DNA from: Macrothele yani
Taxonomy: Eukaryota; Arthropoda; Arachnida; Araneae; Macrothelidae
Length of the DNA stretch: 64,000 nt
Assembly (NCBI GenBank): GCA_039090855.1
Contig: CM077016.1
Coordinates: 55,601,936 to 55,665,935, forward strand
Direction of reading: 5' to 3'
The first letter of the stretch is position 1. Each line of letters begins with the position of its first letter. Made by a program: the position numbers and the translations under genes. This document shows positions 35,236 through 45,710 of the stretch, piece by piece. The notes beneath the pieces were generated by a model, which was given only the letters and a program-made list of their open reading frames with translations, had not been told where the DNA came from and ran no database searches.

Positions 35236-36092
35236 GGGGAGTGAAAAAAATGGGTAAATCAACTGAAACAGTAAATGAAAACCAAAAAAATATCTAAGAT
35301 CAGGAACCACACAACTAAAAATTGAGAATTTCCCCTGAGTAAGGGGCTACACATGTGACCAATTACTATAGGCCAGATTTTAAGTAATTAAAGAAAAATG
35401 GGTCTTACTGCTATGTTCTTTCCTGCTCCCCCAGCTTTGTCCTTTAGGCAGCCTGGGTTGCAAATGCTTTGGCATTGATTTAGTCTTCATTCAAAACAAG
35501 GAAACAACACTTAGTGAAGTTACTGTTTTATGACCTGTATGCCAATCAGTAGACAGAGTGTTGTGCTAAAAGACTGTTACAAAGCATCACCTCTTACAGC
35601 TGGGCTCCAAACCAGAGGAAAGGAAATGTTAACAAACACTTAGTGCCTGAGGGAAGCAAAACTTTGTACTGGGTCTCCTCCAAGTCTCAAATCTTTCATA
35701 CTTACCCAGCTGGAGTGGACGTAGGGCTTCAAGCTTGGAGAATGAATACTGCTCTTATATCTATGCCTTTGAATTTAATTTCGACCATTTTCAACAGGGT
35801 AGGTTCCTAGGTTGTACCTAACAGCATACTAAAATTTCGCCAAAATCCAACCCCTTTTACGTGAATTATCGTACGGACAAATGGAAAAAACCAAAGCATA
35901 AACGTTTCTGCAACCTACAGTTCGAAAGGGTTAGTAATTTCTAAAATAAAAACATAACGAACAGCGTGAAAACTAGCTCATACACAGAATATTTGAAACT
36001 ACAGTATGCGCTCTCAATTATTAGGGATGATAGGGGGGAAGGGAATAGAACTGTCCATAATTAGCATGTTCTCGTTGCGCTAGGCGCTTAAG

Positions 36093-37141
36093 CTATAGTT
36101 AGGGTGAAGGAGGAAGACACGGAATTCAGCAGTGCTTAAGCACTGCTGAATTCCGTCAGACCCCCAATGGTCAAATGATTGAAATGTGCTGATGTTCATG
36201 GAATGAAATGGTTGATCAGCTATGATAACCGCATAAAAGTTCGAAGGGGGAGGAGGGGGGGCGATTTTTTTTTTTTACTTTATGCAACATTCTACATTAC
36301 TCCAGTATTTATCTTGTCATCATCAACAATAACAATGTAACTACCACTTACGATCGCGGATATCGGCCAACTGAAAATCTGCCATACAACTAAGGGATAC
36401 AACACACAGGTATCCTGTTACAATGTATTGTAATTGAAAAAAAAAAAAAAAAGATTTCAGAAATTAAAATCGAAAAAAAAAAAAAAAAAGATTTCAGAAA
36501 TTCAAATCGAAAAAAAAAAACTTTCAGAAATTAATATCATCAAGTCATGGTGTTTCAAAAATCCGTTTTCCTTTATAATGTTTAAAAACATGTAATGTTT
36601 TTTCTTTTTTACCTGTCGTGTATAATAAAATGGGTTGATTTTTTTATGGAATCAGACGTCCATATGTCTGATTGTCTTCGTCTGAGTTCACACGTTAGCT
36701 ACTGTGTACAAGTAGACATATTTTTTCAGCTCAAAAATATGTAGTTTTGTATGTATTCACAGTATAACTCATTCCGTATTCCCACAGAACAAAATTCAGC
36801 AGATACAAATGAAGAACATCAAGACCCACCCAACACCATGTTTCCGATTGTCTGCTGTTTATATTCAAGAAATGCGAATATGGATCAATGGTGAATGCAG
36901 CAACTATGGTTTTTATTTATTACCAAGAAAAAAAAAAGGAGCCTGAAAGCTGTAAAGCTGAAACGGATATTTCTCCCCCTCCCGAAAACATTCCGATTAA
37001 GTTCAAACAGCAGGAGCACGCGTCCACGCACACTCAACCTCTGGAATGTCCTGATGGAACGGCTTCTTTTCATTTGGCACATCGCCATAAATCACCACCT
37101 GCAGCTCACTGAAGTGTCTTCCTCCTTCACCCTAACTATAG
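36093..37141. mobile_element. Segment of 1,049 bp flanked by perfect 28-bp inverted repeats
   Basis: 'ctatagttagggtgaaggag' plus 'gaagacac' at 36093-36120 is exactly repeated in reverse complement at 37114-37141. No matching duplication flanks the two ends, and the interior lacks a transposase. It could be a small non-autonomous element with atypical target site, or the result of an inversion with duplicated breakpoints. The palindrome at 36119-36156 abuts the left repeat. Confidence 0.5.
36119..36156. repeat. Perfect 38-bp palindrome
   Basis: The strand reads the same on both strands with no loop: 'acggaattcagcagtgctt' followed by its reverse complement. It lies at the inner edge of the left 28-bp inverted repeat. 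Loopless palindromes of this length are unstable and are usually formed by head-to-head joining. Confidence 0.97.
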
Positions 37142-38518
37142 GAGAAAACGTAAAAAAAAAAAAAAAAAATGCTGCCCAATTTTCGACAAAATGACCAAAT
37201 TTACGTCATAACGTTGCAATTTACTAAAATACGTTTATCTGCTGAATTTCGCCTAAATCCATTGAAAACTTTTTAATTATAGATTTTTTTATTAAAACAG
37301 TAACTCAGACATCTGAATAAAAATGTATGTTTGTAATTAAAATAGAGTCCATATCATCACAGAAACAAAATTTAAGGATCACTCTGTTTAAATAAACCAT
37401 GGCATCTAAAAAAATAATTTGCTTGCTTTTCCCGTAATTTATAATTGCCGTTTCTTTTTTTTTGAATCCGATTTTGCAACGGAAGATTTTTTTTTTTTTT
37501 TTTTTTTTGCATCTGCTAAAGTTTCAAACGGAATTCGGCGAAATTTGCACTAGAACTTTATTGTGATGTATTTTAACCACTGTAAAAATTTTACTGTGTT
37601 ATTTTCAAAATTCCGGAAAATGGATTTCTGAAAATATCTCTTAGTCCTTTTGAGCCGTGGAAGTGATAAACAGGTGTTTGCTTTCTTCCCAACCAAGGGC
37701 TTCGGATCAGCGCTCCCAGCTGTCAATCAACCGTTGCTTTGGTAACACACTTTCTGCTCAAGGCTCACTGTCTAAAGAGGCACACATAATAAAAATTTCC
37801 AATGCTAACTTTTTAAGTTTTAAACCGATTCAAATGGAATTTTGGGAGTGAGCTTCTGTAATCCAATTATAGTAAATGTAAAAATTTCAGTCACTTTTGT
37901 GAAAAATTCGCAAAGATAGTTTTCTTATTTTTTATCATAAGTAGCTGAAGTCTCTTGAGGGGTGGGCCGGAAGCAAGCGTCTTAATGCAATAAACAAGGA
38001 GCAGATGAATGTGTTGTTCAGGCATACTCTTCACTGGTGGATGCCAGCTGACTTGGTAAACACGCGACCCCCTTGCAAATGCTAAATGTCTCTTCTTTCC
38101 CCTTCTGTTGTTCTCAGTAGTTGTCGGACGGACATCAAGCTCAGGGCTAGAGAATGCATCAAGCTCCCCTTCCCTAACAGACCTGCTAGTAATCATCCAA
38201 TTTTATTGCACTGGAAGTAGTGCTACCCCCCCCCCCCACCCAGCCAAATTAGGATTTGGGCACATCCGATGATCCGAAACACCACTGTAGCCGGCGGTTT
38301 CTTTGAGAACAGAGGAGAGGAACTTAAAAAAATTAAGGGGTAACAGTCAGTAACACGATTTCCTAAAAGGGCATTTTTTTTAAGCACTAATTTCAAATTT
38401 CAAGGCTTTTCAAGACAGCATTAAAAAAATACCGTTTTTCCAGGATATTCCAGGCCTTGAAAACGTAATCATGATTTTCCAGGACTTTCCAGGTTTTCAA
38501 GCACGCGTGCGCACCCTG

Positions 38519-38692
38519 GATTTTTCAAAATTTTAAAAATTAATTACACGAAAACCCAATGAGATAAAAAAAATTTAAAAATATATTCTCATTTATATCA
38601 TTAGGGAGAATGATCCCTGAACGTTTCATTGAAATCTGAGATGGTCAGGTTGAATACAGAAATTTTGGGGTTGATTTGGCATGGAATGACCC
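38519..38692 (-). repeat. Outer part of right TIR, long-TIR transposon copy 2
   Basis: Continues the right inverted repeat after the hAT insertion and ends at the CTGT duplication. It is the reverse complement of 29505-29680, including 'gggagaatgatccctga' against 'tcagggatcattctccc'. Confidence 0.88.
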
Positions 38693-39379
38693 CTGTTCGA
38701 ACACCTTTGCTGTCTGCAGTTAAAAAGAGAAAACGTCTCCAGTTCGCACAGGAGCACAAGGATTGGACAGTCGATAATTGAAAACAAATTATGTGGTCCG
38801 ATTAATCACGTTTTCAGTTGCACCATGCCGATGGCAGAGTGAGAATTTGGCGGAAACAGCACAAAAGCACAAACCCCAAATACATTGCTACAACCCGTCA
38901 AGCTGGTGGAGGCAACATTGTGGTTTGCGGAATGTTTTTCTGGCATACTTTGGGCGCATTAATTCGTGTTGATCAACGTCTGACTGGCACATCATATCTA
39001 AACATCGTTGCGGACCAAGTGCATCCTGTCATGTGGATGGTTTATCCCAATGGCGATGGCTACCTTCAACAAGATAATGCGTCCTGCCATAGTGCTCGTA
39101 TTTGTACAGGATTGGTTTGAGGAACATGCCGGTGAGTTTACTTTGCTTAGGTGGCCCCCACAATCTCAAGATCTCAACCCCATTGAGAATTTGTGGAATG
39201 AAGTTGAACGAGCCATCAGACAGCTGGATCCACAACCCTGCAATCTCACACTCCTGGAAAGTGCTATTCATCAAGCATGGTCTCAGATCCCACAAACCAC
39301 CTATCAACATCTCGTGGAATCCGTGCCACGGAGAATCGACACAGTATTAAAGGCGAAAGGTGGCCCAATGAAGTACTGA
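38693..39379 (+). pseudogene. Tc1 transposase, catalytic part
   Basis: Resumes the Tc1 frame interrupted at 29504. Motifs are 'KRRLQFAQEHKDWTVD', 'FSVAPCRWQSENL' (the first-Asp motif region has decayed, reading near 'WSD-SRF' at 38795-38815), 'AGGGNIVVCGMFFWHTLGAL', 'GYLQQDNASCHSA' (second Asp, about 39075) and 'SQDLNPIENLWNEVERAIRQ' (Glu, about 39185), ending 'KAKGGPMKY' at 39379. A shift near 39110 separates the last two motifs. Spacing is consistent with DD34E. The stop is 32 bp before the element end, normal for compact Tc1 elements. Confidence 0.88.
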
Positions 39380-39729
39380 GGGGGTGGTGATAATAAAGTG
39401 GCTACTCAGTGTATAAAAACGCCGACTTTTTTTTTTTTTTTTCTCAGAGTCTAGGCTCCAAATATTAATTAGGCATAGCATTTCATATGAACTCGGGTGC
39501 TCCACGAAAACGACCGATCGAGAGTTTATGGGCAAATCTGGAAAAATTGAAAAAAAAAGTCCGAACAAAATGAGAAATAAGCACCTTTAAGCACTCCGAA
39601 CAAAATAAAAAATAAGTACTTTTAAGTACTTTTTGCTCTTTTGGGAAAATATAAAGACTTAAGCACCCAAAAAAAATATAAGCACTTTTTAAGGACTTTT
39701 AAGGATTTATAAGCACCGTGGGAACCCTG

Positions 39730-40065
39730 CCCTTCCCAAAACCGACTACTGTGCAAGTTAGGGCACCATGAGATAGTATATAAAATTTGGCGGTTCTAAA
39801 TTGAAAACTGTAGATTTTACGAAAATTTTGTATGGGCCCCCTAGACAACAGGCCCTGACGACCCCTTCCCAAAACCGTCTAGGGGCTAACTCGGAGTACC
39901 ATGAGATAGTATACCAAATTTGGTGGTTCGTCTAAACTGAAAACTGTAGATTTTACGAGAATTTTGTATGAGGGCCCCTTGACCCCGGGCTCCTATTCCC
40001 AAAACCGTTTATGGTGTAAGTTAGGGTACCATGAGATAGTATACTAAAGTTAGGGTACCGTGAGA
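39730..40065 (-). repeat. Satellite A remnant, right side of the nested insertion
   Basis: Continues the array broken at 28870, with about three reverse-oriented units: 'gatagtataccaaatttggt', 'aactgtagattttacgaaaa' and 'ttttgtatgggcccc'. Together with 28601-28870 it formed one short array of four to five units. Confidence 0.9.
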
Positions 40066-41542
40066 TCGCATCCTGCCATGGGAAAGCCATTTTCAGTCAT
40101 CCTCCGCATCAATGAAATAGCTAACGACTGGCCTTACGCTGCACTTACGTAATCGCGCACCTCGCCCGGAACGAAATTACTGTGCCATCCTAAAGAGCAG
40201 GGAACATATAAATAATATCAATTTCACAACACTCCAAAAGACCACCAAACCATCTGCAAACAATCTTCATCAGGATTTCATAATGAACAGCATCGTTTTT
40301 GCTACATACCATGTGATTACAACAAAACTCCTTCTTCATAAGCTCTAGCTACATCGTGAAACCTATACAAGTCACTTATGCCGAAAAAACAACGAATTAG
40401 AAGGTAGGTGAAAAACATTCGGAAATGGTGGGATTGACAGTACGTGTTGATTAAGCATCGTTCTACGTTTAACCAAATCATGCATAAACCTTAAAAAAGC
40501 GTCAGTCGATTCGCCCTTAAAAACAGCATTTTTTGCCGTGAAAACATTTTTTCGCTTGGCAGTTTTTGCTGTAGATTGCTGTTTCAGCGCAGTTGGGTGC
40601 AAATATTCTAATTTTTTTTTTTTTTGTAATTTTTAGCAATTTGGTGCGGTTGGGTGCAAATATTAATTATTTTTCTGTAATTCGTAGCAATTTGGCACAA
40701 GATAATGAAATTGGCACAGTTTAGCGCAAACTTTCCATCACTGCTTTCGGAACTTATCGAGAGGCAAAGCTGTGTGTTAGGATGCACAAATATATCTATC
40801 AATTGAGTTTGGTAATTATGCAGAAAGGAACTGCCCAAACACCTTAATAGTGATCTGGAGTTCTATTAAATTTACAAGAAAAGGTATTAAAGTCTGTATC
40901 TCACTTTAAAAAAAGATGGGGGCAATTTCTAATAATGGCAAGTTGTGATAGATGCACTAAAACTTTCAAATACCTACTGAATGACAACCCAAGGATTTGT
41001 GAATACATAATTAACAATAACAGAGATGTTAATGGTAGATCTGCCAATTTTCAAGAATTGAAATCTGTAAAACAAAAGTTTCAGTGGATGTTTAATCTAT
41101 ATGTTCAATTGACAGGTATATCGACCTATCGATTATGCTTCAAACATTTTGATTAAGAGTATATATATTATGCAGATTATTTGTTCTAATTTAATCAGTT
41201 TCATATGTTATAATTAAAATATTTGGCACTACTTCAACACTTACAGCTATTAAAATGCAATCAATATGCAGTCATCTCAGGACACTATCATTAGATTATA
41301 TACACAGACAAAAATTTCATTTATTCAAGTGAGGGGTACCATTATAACATGATGTGATAAATAGTTCTAATATTCATTACTAAAGGGCACAGAGATTCTG
41401 GATATTGCTTTTTATTCAACAGGTAATCTCTTCAGAATGCTTGGGAATTGCATTGTGCTGGATCTGGGAATCAAATTCACATCGCCCAACTCCCATGAGC
41501 GCATGCTACTACACTTGTGTGTGAAACTTAAAAATGAGCCAG
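40066..41542. other. Interval without recognised gene
   Basis: No family similarity. The plus-strand frame 40935-41156 (73 codons, Cys-rich start 'MASCDRCTKTFKYLL') is not recognised and has no splice context. There is a duplicated short block around 40614-40695 ('gtaatttttagcaatttggt'). Confidence 0.45.
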
Positions 41543-41768
41543 GTTTTTTTTATTTTTTTTTTATTGAAAGTTTAATGACTACCGTGAACAACTCAGTAGG
41601 CTATAAGCAATTGCCCATCATTAATTTAGCGCCACTGGTTCCAGGGAAGAGATACAGTCAGTGCAGTAAGACAAACACAACATCCATGCCTCACCAAGAT
41701 TCGAATCGGACCCTTCACTGACACGTGGTCATAAGCCAGCGTTTAAACCATTGCACAACTGGGGCAGC
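41543..41768 (-). mobile_element. tRNA-derived SINE, family 1, copy B
   Basis: Same family as 31323-31541 and same orientation. The T-run (A-tail) is at 41545-41562, the body contains 'aagacaaacacaacatccat', the B-box is 'gattcgaat' in complement, and the degraded A-box lies near 41745-41757. It is more diverged than copy A, and no convincing target duplication was found. Confidence 0.88.
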
Positions 41769-41964
41769 CAAGGCAAGTTTTGACATGTAATGCTGCACAG
41801 GAAAGGCTTGAATATGTGAAATTCAAACCACAGGAACTGCATTACTTACCAAAACGATGATGGAAACAACACTGACACAACTGCAAATACAGTGGAACTT
41901 TATTCAGAATTGGCCACATAGCAGTGAGTGCCACGATACATATGCATCACTGCCAAAGATGAGG

Positions 41965-42195
41965 AGGTTTTTAGTAGGGGATATGATCACTCCTAATGTT
42001 CATGCATGATTTCCACCACATGTCCATACTTCGTACTAGGTTGTTGACAAGTTCTTGCAGTAACATTGCCCATTCTTCTGTTATCACAGTCTTCAGCTGT
42101 TGGATAGTTTTCAGTGTGTGTTGATGTGACACAAAGAATCTCCCCAGAGTGTCCAACACATGCCCAATGGAATTCATGTGAGGGAAACCCCAGGA
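41965..42195 (-). pseudogene. Tc1 transposase C-terminal fragment
   Basis: The minus-strand frame gives 'NSIGHVLDTLGRFFVSHQHT', 'TVITEEWAMLLQELVNNLVR' and 'SCMNIRSDHIPY' at the stop. In intact relatives the first block reads N-P-I-E-H-x-W-D-x-L-G-R, so the catalytic Glu has become Gly. Only the last 70 codons exist. It is most similar by eye to the Tc1 at 43.8-44.9 kb, which has the same general sequence type. Confidence 0.85.
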
Positions 42196-42930
42196 GCAGA
42201 ATCTTTTTCAGAAATCTGCAATGCAGAAAGGAAAACCTAAAAACTCTTTGCAAGGTAAAAGGAAGTCTAAATGTTAATTTTGCCATGAAATTTATTGTTC
42301 TGCACTGTGACAAAGTGAAGTTTTAAAAAATGAGTCGATTTGAGATTTTGATAATAGTGCAAATCAGTACGTATTTAGTTGCAACAGTCAAACTAGCTTT
42401 TCCCTGAAAAGAAATGCAAAAGGAACTAGAACTATTTCATTTCATTCAGAACTAAAAACATCATTCTTTAAATACTTTTGTTTTTTAAAAAATAATGATC
42501 AGAAAGTATATAAGAAATAATTTGAAATCCATATTTTTTATTTTGCATTTAGTTAATTGATTAAACTAACTCTCTCTTTTGCCTGACAGACATTCTGCTC
42601 TTACTATTTCCTGCAGCAATTGTAATGTACTAGGAGCCGTATCAGGTGATTATTTAGGTGACTGTGTTAGGGGGTAGAGATTACATCCACTTTGGAAACA
42701 GTAATTTTGCCACATTTAACTTGATTTGTAAAACATTAGACCATACAAGATTTTTGCTTGAAACCCAATTTGTGAACTGACCACAGTTTTAAGACAAATT
42801 TAGAGAATTTGTGAAAATGTGATGGGAGCATTTTCATTGATATAATTTAACACCCATAAACTTAAAGAGGAGGAAATGGCAATGGTTCTTGTAAAGCCCC
42901 CCCCCCCCCCCAAAATAAATAAATTTACTT
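42196..42930. other. Interval without recognised gene
   Basis: No coding similarity. It contains a C-run at 42898-42910 just before the tandem repeat region. Confidence 0.45.
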
Positions 42931-43640
42931 CATCAATATGAGAAGAAAATAATTTTCTGAAAATGTTTCTTCCGGAATGCCTTGTAAGACATATATGGCC
43001 GCAGTAACGAAACAGGGAGCGTTAAAATGGGTAAAAATATATTTTTAGTGAAAAAAACAACTGAGATAAAGTTAGCTATCTGGAAGTAAAAAAATAAATG
43101 AAATAAAATGTGCCCCTCAACTTCTAAAATGCTGCATGCCCGTGGAAACGGAAAGGAATTTTGCAAATGCTTAACAAATATGGATTTTGTAAAAAAATTT
43201 AATTTAAAAAAATCGGTATTAATCTAACTAAAACGAAGCTATCTGGAAGCCGCAAAATTGCAAACATTAGCTTCTGGAATGCTTCATAATGCGACGGTGG
43301 AAAATGGACACAGAAATGTGTAAAACCATGGTTTTTGAAAAAAAAAAAAAAAAAAAAAAAAAAACATCTTGTCAATCTAATTGAACTGAAGCTATCTGGA
43401 AGAAAAAGAAAAAAAAGTTGAGACGTCAACTTACGAATGCCGACAGCCGCGGAAAACACTTTAAAAATATGGCTCTTGTAAAATTGTAAAAAAAAAAAAA
43501 ATCACTGTAACCTAACTTTCAGTTAAATGAAAGTTTAGGCCTTCATGCCAAAATAAGGGGGGGGGGTGCACTATTAGCTTCCAAAGTGCCACACCAATTG
43601 TGCATGGTGGGTTGAAGTGCACAAAAATATCACTTCCTAG
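42931..43640 (+). repeat. Degenerate tandem repeat, about 155-165 bp unit, 4-5 copies
   Basis: The anchor 'gctatctggaag' recurs at 43074, 43238 and 43391 (spacing 164 and 153). Each unit also has a variant of 'ttctggaatgctt', a 'cg-gg-aaa' block and a block like 'aaaaatatgg-tttgta'. A long A-run (about 43338-43363) and smaller ones separate the units. Unrelated to satellites A and B. Confidence 0.75.
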
Positions 43641-43819
43641 ATTCAAAACTGAAAAAAGTAATTATATCTCATCAAGTTTAAGTCATCCGTTTGAAAAATA
43701 TGGAAGATTGAAAGCTATAATGGGGGGGGGAGACTGCATAATCCATCGATTACAGCTTTATGGCTGGAACAGTAGCCAATGCTAAAAACACATTGAAATT
43801 TTCATTCTTTTGTTTTTAA

Positions 43820-44910
43820 ATTTAAGAAATCCTAAAAAAACAATTAATGTTAAGAAAACAGAAAAACAGACTGCACACCTTTCCGAGAATCAGCTTCGCT
43901 GTGTCGCGCTGTTTGTTTCTGCTGGGGGAGGGGGTCTGGCCAATCCACCCCATGAATGCTTTCACTTTCCAACAGTTCATCAACAGCCACCGTACTATAC
44001 GATTGATGTTGTCGTCCATTGACATGAACTGTGGGCCAATGGCAATTTGGAACAGACGAACATGGGGAAGGATTACCTCGTTACAGTAGCATGCACTGGT
44101 TACAGTACATTCTTCTAGCACCTGCAGCTCTGTGTGCCCATCAATTAGAATGCCTCCCCATACGAGAAAATGCAGTGGCCATCATAACTATCCATAACTA
44201 TCCCTTCCATTTCCCTTCCATGTCTTCAGGGCGACACTAAATGCCTACCTCTCACCAGATTAGCTGACGTCCAGAATCGCTAGAGAGACGAAATCTACTC
44301 TCATCAGTAAAAAGTACTGTACCCCACTGTCCAGTCCTGATATACTCTGGACCACTGTAAATGGTATCTCCTGCGAGCAGCTGTAGTATGTACCCCACTG
44401 TTTTGCTGTTCCCCAATGTTCTTCTAGACCACTATAAATGGTGCCTTTGGTGAGCAGTAAAGAGTACTGTATCCCACAGTTCTGCTGTCCAGTCCTTATG
44501 CTCTGTGGACCACTGTAAACAGTGCCTCCAGTTAATGGAACACAAAGTACTGGTTGTTGGGCAAACAGTCCACCTTTGTGTAGTCGACTGGCCACTGTAA
44601 ACTACGGATATTGGGCGTCCTGTGCTTACGTTCAGTTGTTTTGCAAAGCTACTTGCTGTCTGATGTCGATCCATTTTGGCTCATAGGAGCAGGCAGCAGT
44701 TCTCCCTGAAGGTGGTTTTTGGTGAACAAACATCACCAGTCTTTCACACAACTGTACCTGTAATCCTGAAGGCCGACCATGCACGGGACATGATGCTATG
44801 GTCGATACGGAACTCTTGGATCACACTCATTACAGTTCACCCTCCTCGAGCCTCCCAATTAATTATTAGACCACAAGTAAAATCATCAAGATGTTCTTGA
44901 TGGGCCATTT
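43820..44910 (-). pseudogene. Tc1-like transposase with internally amplified segment
   Basis: From the minus-strand ATG at 44909: 'MAHQEHLDDFTCGLIINWEA' and 'VMSVIQEFRIDHSIMSRAWS' (N-terminal helix-turn-helix), then 'TASSFAKQLNVSTGRPISVV' (second helix-turn-helix). A 'HKDWTAELWDTVLFT' stretch follows, occurring about three times in degenerate tandem copies (44313-44540), and only the last copy leads into the first-Asp motif 'SRFRLSSDSGRQLIW' (44240-44300). The rest is 'EVILPHVRLFQIAIGPQFMS', 'MDDN' (second Asp, about 44010) and 'MGWIGQTPSPSRNKQ', a decayed Glu motif. Several shifts. Element ends were not located. Confidence 0.78.
44313..44540 (-). repeat. About 75-bp tandem triplication inside a Tc1 transposase gene
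   Basis: The anchor 'agtactgtaccccac' or variant occurs at 44313, 44385 and 44463. Each unit runs through 'ctg-tctggaccactgtaaa', a variant of 'tggtgcct' and a variant of 'gagcagtaaag'. The unit encodes the segment just before the first catalytic Asp, so normal transposase spacing is lost. Confidence 0.8.
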
Positions 44911-45710
44911 CGTCATCTCTAGCACACAACTGAATGTCTAACACTTATGCGCACCGTCCATTGACTTCTGTTCAACTAAACCAATTGGACTGTATGAGTA
45001 CATTTTGTTCTCCTCTCATGCAAACAACCACACTTAATGATACATTATTACGCATCTGCTGTTGCTCCTGTTCCCGGACAAAGTCCTGCATTAATTTGTG
45101 TTTGGGCACTGCGTTACTGAACTTTTCCCACTCTGTCCCTGAATTTTGCACACCAGCATATTTTACCACCCCAGGACATTGCAGTGTCATTCAAATGTGG
45201 CCAACTGTTTAAGAATTTGGACAAATTTTCAATAATGCTACAGATTCTTTGCAAATGCATCCTCAGAGAAGAGGTGTCACCTGAAACAAGAATTTACATC
45301 AGTATCAGAATTCTGCAGCTAGAAAAATCATGGAAAACCAAGAAAAAATAAATTCACATGGAAAATACAGAAATTATTTTAGATCAGAAAGATGTCGGAT
45401 ACGGTTACCTGAAGAGTTGGCTGCTGAATGTAAAAACCGAAAAAAAAAAAGGAGACTCAATGGATAACAAAAATTAGTGTTATTAATAGAACAAAATTAT
45501 ATTATGGCATCAGTTTTCACAATTCAGCTTGTCCCCTCAATATGCAACAGTGTAAATTTAGTAGAATTGATATTTCAATGTAAATTTAATGAACTGATAT
45601 TTCTAAACAAAAGCAAATGTCTTAATTGTACACCCTATTGTGGAAACTAGTACTTAAAAAGACAGTTTTGGCTTAATGAGAAGTTTTTTTTTTTTTTTTT
45701 TTATTTTACT
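44911..45710. other. Interval without recognised gene
   Basis: No gene-family similarity on either strand. It may contain the unrecognised end of the Tc1 element. An A-run lies at 45441-45450 and a T-run at 45685-45702. Confidence 0.4.

Larger units (their letters stand above)
35236..38504. other. Non-coding interior of hAT element
   Basis: No clear coding exon is visible upstream of the transposase. It holds a 38-bp palindrome (36119-36156), a 28-bp inverted repeat pair (36093-36120 and 37114-37141), three tandem copies of an about 38-50 bp A-rich unit ('agatttcagaaatt', 36435-36535) and long A/T runs (37154-37170, 37485-37508). The minus-strand frame 38196-37891 could be a first exon but has no recognisable motif. 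Confidence 0.5.
32515..38518 (-). mobile_element. hAT transposon, 6.0 kb, 6-bp TSD GATTTT
   Basis: Ends 'cagggttcgtactc' (32515) and, in reverse complement, 'cagggtgcgcacgc' (38505-38518) share the hAT-type CAGGGT start. Subterminal repeats of 'ttccaggcctt' and 'tccagga' occur at both ends. GATTTT is found at 32509-32514 and 38519-38524; 8 bp cannot be matched, so this is a short-duplication hAT group. The minus strand encodes a hAT transposase. The 3.3 kb between the transposase start and the right end is far longer than usual and includes an IR-flanked segment (36093-37141). Confidence 0.85.
29505..38692 (+). mobile_element. Long-TIR DNA transposon, copy 2 (Sola-like candidate), 4-bp TSD CTGT
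   Basis: Termini 'gggcgattccatgccaaatc' (29505) and, in reverse complement, 'gggtcattccatgccaaatc' (38673-38692) match each other and the first 13-14 bases of copy 1. CTGT flanks both sides (29501-29504 and 38693-38696) and its removal rejoins the Tc1 sequence. TIRs of about 0.45 kb run inward; the right one is cut at 32514/38519 by a hAT element. Net of the hAT and a SINE it is about 2.9 kb, so it has lost roughly 1.2 kb relative to copy 1, mainly the Cys-rich N-terminal coding part. Its protein is far diverged from copy 1 and represents a separate family. Confidence 0.85.
29031..39411 (+). mobile_element. Tc1-like element, split by long-TIR transposon copy 2
   Basis: Ends 'cactgagttgccactttatt' (29031) and 'aataaagtggctactcagtg' (39411) are inverted repeats flanked by TA on both sides (29029-29030 and 39412-39413). 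Without the 9.2-kb insertion the element is about 1.2 kb. It lies on the plus strand. Confidence 0.92.
28871..39729. mobile_element. Non-autonomous hAT-type element, interrupted by Tc1 nest
   Basis: Termini are 'cagggttcccac' (28871-28882) and its reverse complement 'gtgggaaccctg' (39718-39729). Only about 160 bp (28871-29030) and 315 bp (39414-39729) are its own; the rest is the Tc1-based nest. Both ends carry subterminal repeats of 'aagcacttttt-aaggactttta', typical of hAT transposase-binding regions. The flanks share 'ccctt' (28866-28870 and 39730-39734), a 5-bp duplication rather than the 8 bp usual for hAT. It has no coding capacity, so it was a deletion derivative mobilised in trans. 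Confidence 0.75.

Noticed and set aside
36888..37194. Overlapping plus-strand frames of 74 and 99 codons
   Set aside because: They lie in the non-coding interior of a hAT, have no motif, and end in an A-run.
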